Shown: piece after piece, positions 43,025 to 48,036 of the stretch | How positions within the stretch are numbered: the stretch's first letter is position 1 | Layout of the letters: the number at the start of each line of letters is the position of its first letter | Assembly: GCF_001434135.1 (NCBI RefSeq) | Contig: NZ_AZEB01000022.1 | Span: forward strand, 1-48,036 | Reading direction: 5' to 3' | Length of the DNA: 48,036 bases | Source of the DNA: Lentilactobacillus kisonensis DSM 19906 = JCM 15041 | GTDB taxonomy: Bacteria; Bacillota; Bacilli; Lactobacillales; Lactobacillaceae | The notes under the pieces: model-generated | What the model saw: the letters and a program-made list of their open reading frames with translations, nothing else | Database searches by the model: none | What the model was told of the DNA's origin: nothing | Translations under genes and position numbers: made by a program

Positions 43025-43275
43025 ATCTAAGTAAATAAAGAAGTTTAGTTCTTTACCTCATGAAGTAATTATATCCTATGTAAATGAAAAAGCTGAGTTA
43101 CAGTGTGCGATAGCTGTATGTAAATTTTGATCGGATACCCCGAATTCAAACAACAAGCACTTGTTTGCCTGCTAGCCATCCTAAAAGCCCGGCAATTTCT
43201 GCATGTGATTGAAATCGCTTACTTTTGGTGCTAACATTCTCTTTGAGTCAAATAATGAAAAGAGGGTTTTTAAAT

Positions 43276-44289
43276 ATGTATTATTACGTCATGAAGTCAA
43301 ATGATATTCGAAGAAACCTTGCTGCTGAACAGTATTTAATGAATGAAATCCAATTTGATGAACCATTATTACTATTTTATATTGAAGGCCCATGTATTAT
43401 TGTCGGTCGTAATCAGAATACGCTTGAAGAAATTAATAAGAAGTACGTTGATGAGCATGGAATCGTTGTGACCCGGCGGCTTTCCGGCGGTGGCGCGGTT
43501 TACCAGGACCTTGGTAATTTGTGCTTTAGCTTCGTTGTTGATAGTGACAGTGAAGAATTTGGTGACTTTAAGTCATTTGTTCAACCAATCGTTGACGCCT
43601 TACATGATATGGGGGCAACCAGTGTTGAGGTCAGTGGCAGAAACGATATTTTGGTTGATGGCAAAAAGTTCTCCGGCAACGCGATGTATACGAAGAATGG
43701 CAAGACATTCTCCCATGGAACCTTGATGCTAGATGTTGATTTGTCAGTGATTCCAAATGCCCTGGATGTACCAGAAGATAAAATTAAGTCTAAGGGAATC
43801 AAGTCAGTTCGTTCTCGGGTAACGAATTTAAAGCCATATCTAGCACCTAAATATCAGAACTTGACCACGCCAGAGTTCCGTGATCGTTTACTGAAAGAAT
43901 TATTCCACGTTGAGAATTTAGCCGACATTAAGGATAAGGAATACCAATTAACCTCAGCCGATGAGGATGGTATTAATAAGATTTTTGATGATTACTATAA
44001 CAATTGGAATTGGGTATATGGGAACTCACCAGAATTTACCGTTAAGAAGCGCCAGCACTTTACCAATGGGACAATCGACGCCCGGCTGCAAGTCGACGAT
44101 GGGAAGATCACCAATATCAAGTTCTATGGTGACTTCTTTGGGCCTCAAGATGCTGGTGAAGTTGCGAATAAGCTTAAAGGAATTCGATATGAACGTCAAG
44201 ATATTGAACAGGCATTAAGCGATGTCGATACTAACCAGTATTTCACGGGAATTCCGAAGGCTGATATTATTGCCATGTTAACTGATTAA
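43276..44289 (+). CDS. lplA: Lipoate-protein ligase A
   Basis: 337 aa. Attaches lipoate (via lipoyl-AMP) to acyltransferase subunits of 2-oxoacid dehydrogenases or to GcvH. Signature RRLSGGGAVYQDLGNLCFSF near residue 70 carries the lipoyl-AMP contacts; KKFSGNAMYTKNGKTFSHGTLML holds the catalytic Lys near 138. C-terminal LplA domain is present (about 245-337). ATG 43276 follows AAAGAGGG; ATGs farther upstream in frame lack SDs. A near-cre sequence (TGAAATCGCTTACT, 43210-43223, one mismatch) lies upstream. No target acyltransferase gene is nearby. Terminator at 44383. Confidence 0.93.
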   Translation: MYYYVMKSNDIRRNLAAEQYLMNEIQFDEPLLLFYIEGPCIIVGRNQNTLEEINKKYVDEHGIVVTRRLSGGGAVYQDLGNLCFSFVVDSDSEEFGDFKSFVQPIVDALHDMGATSVEVSGRNDILVDGKKFSGNAMYTKNGKTFSHGTLMLDVDLSVIPNALDVPEDKIKSKGIKSVRSRVTNLKPYLAPKYQNLTTPEFRDRLLKELFHVENLADIKDKEYQLTSADEDGINKIFDDYYNNWNWVYGNSPEFTVKKRQHFTNGTIDARLQVDDGKITNIKFYGDFFGPQDAGEVANKLKGIRYERQDIEQALSDVDTNQYFTGIPKADIIAMLTD

Positions 44290-44382
44290 GACTATTAACG
44301 AGCATTAATTGAAGATATCAGAAAGTTACCACAACTTAACTTTCTTAATGTAACTAAATAAGTTAAACTGATTATGGTAAGT

Positions 44383-44420
44383 AAAAGGATAAAATTCACA
44401 AATGAATTTATCCTTTTTTC
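44383..44420 (+). terminator. Intrinsic terminator after lplA
   Basis: AAAAGGATAAAATTC / GAATTTATCCTTTTTTC. Confidence 0.88.
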
Positions 44421-44448
44421 TTTGAAATTTTGAAAGATAGGGGATCAG

Positions 44449-44886
44449 ATGAAAGAAGAGGAAAAAAAGGTTGTTTGGTGGGCGGTTGCGTCGCTATTAT
44501 TATTTCTGATAGTTAATTGGCTGATGGTTCTGCCAGTGATGAAGTTACACCAAACTGCCCAAGTATCAGAGGCCATCCAGGTAACCTATATTGCGATTAT
44601 TTTTTACGCGGCGACAATTATTTTGGCATTATTGAAGGTTAGGATTAGCTACTATCTCCTGGCTGCGGTGGTTGCCATATATACCGTTGGCTTCGTGGGG
44701 ATGATTGTGACCATGCTAAATGGCAGTGGTGCTAATATCATAATTAGAGTACTAATGGTCGTAATTGCTGGCTTGGGAATTTTTGTTAATATCTATTGGT
44801 TTATAATTGCATATCGAATGCGAGTGGTACTGCAGAAAGGCCGCCGCGAGAAGCAGGCTGAAAAACTCAGGGATTTTAAAAAGTAG
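44449..44886 (+). CDS. Four-helix membrane protein, unknown (145 aa)
   Basis: Hydrophobic segments at about residues 8-28, 40-62, 66-88 and 95-120, then a basic tail (QKGRREKQAEKLRDFKK), which predicts the C-terminus inside by the positive-inside rule. No known family. SD ATAGGGG precedes ATG 44449. The next gene begins 10 bases after its stop and is probably cotranscribed. Confidence 0.72.
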   Translation: MKEEEKKVVWWAVASLLLFLIVNWLMVLPVMKLHQTAQVSEAIQVTYIAIIFYAATIILALLKVRISYYLLAAVVAIYTVGFVGMIVTMLNGSGANIIIRVLMVVIAGLGIFVNIYWFIIAYRMRVVLQKGRREKQAEKLRDFKK

Positions 44887-44896
44887 GTGAAAATAA

Positions 44897-45418
44897 ATGC
44901 AAAGAGATGTTGCGGATTTTATTGAAGACGTCACGAATGAAAAAATAGCTGGTAAATCCTTTACGGGGAAAACGGCTGCGATTGTTAAAGATCCGGCTAA
45001 GGTGATGCAGCCGGTGTATGATTTTGTTGAAGAACAGCTTAATTTAGGCAAGTTAGGTTACGGTGAGCTCAAAGTGAGCGATGCTGACGCCGTGATTAGG
45101 CTGGAAACTAATTTGATTAATTTGCCGCTACAGGAGCCGACCCGGATTTCCAAAATGATTTCTGATCAAGAACAGTTGCCAGTTAACGTCTATTTGGTTA
45201 TGACATCACCACACGTTAACCAGTCTGGGTTGCGGATCGATGAAGTGGCGAGCGCAGACGATTTCATTGGTCACGTTGGTGATTATGCCAAGACTATGAA
45301 TGATTGGGTGGCAGAAAAATTGGCGGCTGTTCAAGAAAATATCGCTAAACAGGCCGAAACGGAAGCTAAGGAAGCTGAAAATAAGCCCAAGAAAGCGAAG
45401 CCTAAGTCTAAAAAGTAA
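44897..45418 (+). CDS. Hypothetical protein with Lys-rich tail (173 aa)
   Basis: Soluble protein (MQRDVADFIEDVTNEKIAGK...). The first 130 residues are mixed alpha/beta; the last 25 alternate Lys, Pro, Ala and Glu and end KKAKPKSKK, likely disordered. Cotranscribed with the membrane protein at 44449 (10-bp gap, SD AGGTGA). No family recognised; a peripheral partner of the membrane protein is a guess. Confidence 0.7.
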   Translation: MQRDVADFIEDVTNEKIAGKSFTGKTAAIVKDPAKVMQPVYDFVEEQLNLGKLGYGELKVSDADAVIRLETNLINLPLQEPTRISKMISDQEQLPVNVYLVMTSPHVNQSGLRIDEVASADDFIGHVGDYAKTMNDWVAEKLAAVQENIAKQAETEAKEAENKPKKAKPKSKK

Positions 45419-45424
45419 TTGAAA

Positions 45425-45650
45425 AGATCCGTAAAATGTGGCATACTAGTTATATGCGATGAGTCGAGAGACCACACAGCAATTTGCTGTTCGCGCAAGC
45501 GACTAAGGTGGTATTTTGAGCGGGACACATTTTAAGCACGGATTTGTGGTGTCTGACTTCGATGGATTGTGGAGTCTAAGAAGTCCATTCATAGTAATAT
45601 GAGTGCCGTATGAAAGGATTAGCTGAGTTTATCTTAGCTAATCCTTTTTT
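45425..45650 (+). ncRNA. Candidate structured small RNA ending in a terminator
   Basis: About 200 bases between genes hold several nested hairpins: ACCAC(45470s) with GTGGT around ACAGCA/TGCTGT and TCGC-GCAA-GCGA; GACAC with GTGTC; GACTTC with GAAGTC. The ends can close through GGCATACT...AGTGCC. An intrinsic terminator (45613-45650) completes it. TTGAAA at 45419 with CATACT 17 bp later is a possible promoter. I cannot assign a known family; tmRNA, RNase P RNA, SRP RNA and T-box signatures are absent. 6S RNA remains possible. Confidence 0.4.
45613..45650 (+). terminator. Intrinsic terminator
   Basis: AAAGGATTAGCT / AGCTAATCCTTTTTT stem with strong T-run; ends the candidate RNA and any transcript from 44449-45418. 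Confidence 0.9.
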
Positions 45651-45675
45651 CATACATATAAATAATTATTAGATT

Positions 45676-45846
45676 ATGGGGCAAGGCGGGGACAAAAGTT
45701 TCAGTCAACAAAAAGACTTCGGAAATTTGAGGTATCTAACTAGTATGATTAGTCAAAACGCAATTCAAGGCTTTGAGGTCTCTGATGGTCAAAGTATTAC
45801 GCAGCAAAACCGAATTTACCAGTTTGATAAGCCCATATTTGGTTAA
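45676..45846 (+). pseudogene. 56-codon ORF, possible gene remnant
   Basis: ATG 45676 to TAA 45844-45846 encodes MGQGGDKSFSQQKDFGNLRY... ending QQNRIYQFDKPIFG. The composition looks like natural protein, but there is no Shine-Dalgarno sequence, and the ATG lies only 26 bases after a strong terminator. Most likely the 3' remnant of a lost gene. No family recognised. Confidence 0.35.
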
Positions 45847-45940
45847 TGACGCATAAGCTGGATATATCCAGAAAGGAAGGCTAGGTTTTTGAGCTGTATT
45901 CCCAAAGTTAAAGTGAAAACCCTTATACCTAGTCTTTTTG

Positions 45941-46720
45941 CTACTTAGTCATTGGTGGCAATAGTTCGATCATAATAATTCCATAAAAAATACTATTCTT
46001 TGGAAATGCGTAAGCGCCAATCGACCAACCAGAAAAATCAGAAAACGTTTTATGATCAGCTTTCAAATCCTTTTGAAGCCAATCCCTTTCAAACTTTAAG
46101 AAACTAACCTTATTTTGTCGAAGCTGATTATATGCGCCAGGTGCCGCTGTGTAAGTGGAAAATCCGCCAGCCTTCTTTTGCTTTTCAGCACCTAAGACTG
46201 CCCCTTCATATTCATAGTAGGTATCGCCTGGTTCAGTAGTATTGACCGCATGAATATAGTATTCAGCCACTTGTTGTAACTGCTTATCCGGAGTGGTACC
46301 TGGAAATAAATTGATTAATGATTGGTTTAATTTTGAATCAATTAAACCAGTCGGATAGGTTCCTTTAGTTAATGCTCCTTTGGTGAGGTAACCTTTCCCA
46401 ATGTAGCCACTCATACTCTTTTTTGCGTTAGTCACTTTATAAAAGATGCCAGTTTTATGACCATTACTCATTTTTAGCGATTTTGAAACGTACCAAGTCG
46501 TTACTGGCCAGTGAGCCAGACGATGTTGTCGTTTTGTGAGGTTCGCATTCCATAGGTAAGCATGGCTACTTTGACCGTTCCAATGATACGGAACATTTTT
46601 ATAAGTCTTACTTTTAATAGAAGTGTATACTCCCGTGGCGTATGCTGGATAAGATTGAGCAACAAATCCAAGACCACAGGTTAAAACACCGGCCAACAAA
46701 CCGGTCATTAACTTATTCAT
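45941..46720 (-). CDS. Secreted protein of unknown function (259 aa)
   Basis: Signal peptide MNKLMTGLLAGVLTCGLGFV, cleavage expected after AYA near residue 29. The mature part begins with YTSIKSKTYKNVPYHWNGQS and has two SH3-like segments (TTWYVSKSLKMSNGHKTGIF; MSGYIGKGYL) typical of lactobacillar surface proteins. The C-terminal domain (140-259) is unassigned. Start ATG 46720 follows GAGGAGATG; upstream in-frame codons lack an SD. No LPXTG. Possibly wall-associated. Confidence 0.72.
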   Translation of the reverse strand: MNKLMTGLLAGVLTCGLGFVAQSYPAYATGVYTSIKSKTYKNVPYHWNGQSSHAYLWNANLTKRQHRLAHWPVTTWYVSKSLKMSNGHKTGIFYKVTNAKKSMSGYIGKGYLTKGALTKGTYPTGLIDSKLNQSLINLFPGTTPDKQLQQVAEYYIHAVNTTEPGDTYYEYEGAVLGAEKQKKAGGFSTYTAAPGAYNQLRQNKVSFLKFERDWLQKDLKADHKTFSDFSGWSIGAYAFPKNSIFYGIIMIELLPPMTK

Positions 46721-46906
46721 CACGTTACATCTCCTCGTGGATAATTTAAACCTAAGTCTATACTTGGTGGTGAATATAAGGTAAATAAGCTTGAAAACCA
46801 CCGTCCTTTACAATAAAAAGTGATGATTAAAGAGGCCATTATAAATGAAAAAATGACTAATGTCCTGGCATTGTTTTAACAGGATTCTTAAAGGGCAATA
46901 ACTGAA

Positions 46907-47764
46907 TTAGTCACCGTAATTCGCATCATTTTGAGGTGTTGTGAAGTAACTGGCACCACCAACCGTGTACAGACTAGCCCACATTGCATAGACTTTACCG
47001 GAATACTGGTATGGCGTATGTTGATTCTTGAGGGTTAAACGATAATGATACTTTCCCTTATTTAAGTGAGTGGCTTTAACACCCTTCAGCTTGTTTTGAT
47101 AATACAGAAAAGTCTTAGATCCTTTTTTTAGTGTGTGCTGGATCTTAACGTACGACGTTGTTTTTTGAACATACTGCCAATTGAGGGCACCATCTGCCAA
47201 GGGCTCTTTACGATACTTGTAAAATTCTAGATAGCCATCTGATGTAAGCTTTAATGCATTACTAGTAAAATTGGGCTTGTAATAATAGTTAGCAGCCCGC
47301 TTTTCAAATGTCCTTATCCCACCAGCATAAAGAATATTCTCCCCATATGGTAGTGTATAGGCTGGGCGCTTTACCCGAGTATACTTACTTGGATAGTATG
47401 AAAGTAATATTGGCACAAACTTGTACGGTTTCGTAAATCCCAATCGCTTTTTCAAAGCATAGCTGAGATCAATGTGATTTGTAATAAGGGCCTTGCCACT
47501 CTTTGCTTTACTGCCACTATCTATGCTTACCACGGCAGATAGGATTGTCCCCTTTGGCAGAACAATCTTTTCACCATAAAAGTTAAATTTGGTATTTTGA
47601 TTAAGTCGATAATATGATGATTTTAAGCCGATTTTATTGATATAACGACTGCTAACTCGATGCAGCCCCTTTTCACTCGCTAACGTAGGCGTATTAAAGG
47701 AAGCTAAAGAGCCTGCTACGATCAGTAGCGTTAAAAATAAGATTGAAATAGGTCGCTTTTTCAT
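46907..47764 (-). CDS. Secreted protein of unknown function (285 aa)
   Basis: Signal peptide MKKRPISILFLTLLIVAGSL with cleavage expected after TLAS near residue 30. The mature protein is basic, Tyr-rich and beta-strand-like, and has no LPXTG or GW repeats. ATG 47764 is 7-8 bases after GAAAGGA; an in-frame ATG seven codons upstream overlaps that SD. An IS30-type element begins about 70 bases upstream and may have replaced part of its promoter. Lies upstream of the other secreted gene on the same strand, with a 186-bp gap. Confidence 0.72.
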   Translation of the reverse strand: MKKRPISILFLTLLIVAGSLASFNTPTLASEKGLHRVSSRYINKIGLKSSYYRLNQNTKFNFYGEKIVLPKGTILSAVVSIDSGSKAKSGKALITNHIDLSYALKKRLGFTKPYKFVPILLSYYPSKYTRVKRPAYTLPYGENILYAGGIRTFEKRAANYYYKPNFTSNALKLTSDGYLEFYKYRKEPLADGALNWQYVQKTTSYVKIQHTLKKGSKTFLYYQNKLKGVKATHLNKGKYHYRLTLKNQHTPYQYSGKVYAMWASLYTVGGASYFTTPQNDANYGD

Positions 47765-47840
47765 AATAGAGTTCCTTTCATCCATTCACAATTGTTTTAA
47801 GGTAGATTGTAAAATTAATCCGAACGCTGTTCGGGCAAAA

Positions 47841-47899
47841 AAGATCAGCTTCCTTTAAAATGGTGTTTACCACAAACCCATCTTTTAGGAGCTGATCTT
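47841..47899 (+). promoter_or_regulatory. Hairpin sequestering the transposase ribosome binding site
   Basis: AAGATCAGCTTCC (47841-47853) pairs with GGAGCTGATCTT (47888-47899), one bulge. The 3' arm contains the AGGAG Shine-Dalgarno and abuts the TTG start. Transcripts entering from outside would fold and block translation, a known protection in IS elements. Confidence 0.65.
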
Positions 47900-48036
47900 T
47901 TGTCTAGTATAACCTATTCCGAACGAATTAAAATCGAAACCTTTTGTGAACTAGGGCTGTCCAATATCCAAATGGGCGTTCGGCTGAACCGATCACCGTC
48001 AACAATTTCTTATGAATTATCTCGATGTCAACCTTA
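47900..48036 (+). CDS. IS30-family transposase, N-terminus (partial)
   Basis: TTG 47900, 8 bases after AGGAG, opens a frame that runs off the window (45 codons visible). ERIKIETFCELGLSNIQMGV and RLNRSPSTISYELSRCQ form the N-terminal helix-turn-helix of IS30 transposases (RSPSTISxEL is the hallmark). The DDE catalytic core lies outside the window. Mediates cut-and-paste or circle-intermediate transposition in the family. Confidence 0.85.
   Translation, partial: MSSITYSERIKIETFCELGLSNIQMGVRLNRSPSTISYELSRCQP

Larger units (their letters stand above)
47835..48036 (+). mobile_element. IS30-type insertion sequence, left end (partial)
   Basis: The window ends inside the element. Its left end lies near 47835, just after the 15-bp palindrome CCGAACGCTGTTCGG (47820-47834). 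IS30 elements prefer palindromic targets. The exact terminal repeat cannot be set without the right end. Confidence 0.65.

Noticed and set aside
45458-45505. 15-codon ORF (MSRETTQQFAVRASD) inside the candidate small RNA
   Set aside because: No Shine-Dalgarno sequence; the stretch is better explained by RNA hairpins.
45425-45650. T-box leader suggested by AAGGTGGTATTTTG
   Set aside because: The T-box core (GGGTGGNACCGCG) is not matched, there is no stem I specifier pattern, and no tRNA synthetase or amino-acid gene follows in the same direction.

Overview
The window looks like chromosome of a low-to-mid GC, heterofermentative Lactobacillaceae. It carries phosphoketolase (xfp), glucose-6-phosphate and 6-phosphogluconate dehydrogenases (zwf, gnd) and bifunctional AdhE, the core of the 6-phosphogluconate/phosphoketolase route. 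Strong AGGAGG-type ribosome binding sites, many TTG starts, an M-box riboswitch, cre and Rex-like sites and an IS30-type transposase agree with this. The Lentilactobacillus/Levilactobacillus area is plausible, but the species cannot be fixed from sequence alone. I found no rRNA, tRNA or CRISPR array.

Layout. 1-5.5 kb: TetR-type fragment, frameshifted CrtC/AttH-like gene, M-box riboswitch with no intact target gene, cytoplasmic-type multicopper oxidase, two small unknown genes. 5.5-9.4 kb: TMEM175-like channel, signal peptidase I, luciferase-like oxidoreductase with an in-frame stop, F420-type dinucleotide-binding protein, three tandem repeat elements. 9.4-13 kb: a leftward run of aldo/keto reductase (in-frame stop), zinc alcohol dehydrogenase and NmrA-like protein, divergent from a LysR regulator. 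13.2-16.3 kb: zwf then gnd, leftward. 16.6-25.1 kb: secreted Ig-like protein, MFS transporter, NrdI, YfhO, CNNM/CorC-type protein, a small acidic protein. 25.7-31.6 kb: CtpE-like P-type ATPase, DUF1836 protein, adhE. 31.9-36.2 kb: esterase plus TetR under a 40-bp palindrome, HD hydrolase, M50-like protease, YbaK, GntR/UTRA regulator. 36.7-45.4 kb: xfp, small unknown gene, amidase with an in-frame stop, RluA-type enzyme, UspA, lipoate ligase, two unknown genes. 45.4-48 kb: candidate structured RNA, a 56-codon ORF remnant, two secreted proteins, and the left end of an IS30-type element.

The most unusual content is a dispersed family of about 118-bp intergenic palindromes, roughly a dozen good copies plus decayed, centre-deleted and tandem ones. 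All share conserved ends, a conserved apex (AAATCC-TGGTTTT-GGATTT type) and conserved internal mismatches. The mid-stem differs from copy to copy but stays self-complementary. Many copies begin 2-16 bases after a stop codon. The same apex caps a 26-bp perfect hairpin after gnd and the terminator after uspA.

Second theme: four accessory genes (CrtC-like, LLM oxidoreductase, aldo/keto reductase, amidase) each carry one lesion in an otherwise intact frame, three of them a single in-frame stop. That suggests recent gene decay, or less likely stop-codon suppression.

Regulation visible in the sequence: paired cre sites in an inverted repeat plus two Rex-like sites around the adhE promoter; a TetR-type palindrome over the esterase promoter and SD; an inverted repeat at the gntR promoter; an M-box with alternative antiterminator/terminator arms; and a hairpin over the transposase ribosome binding site.
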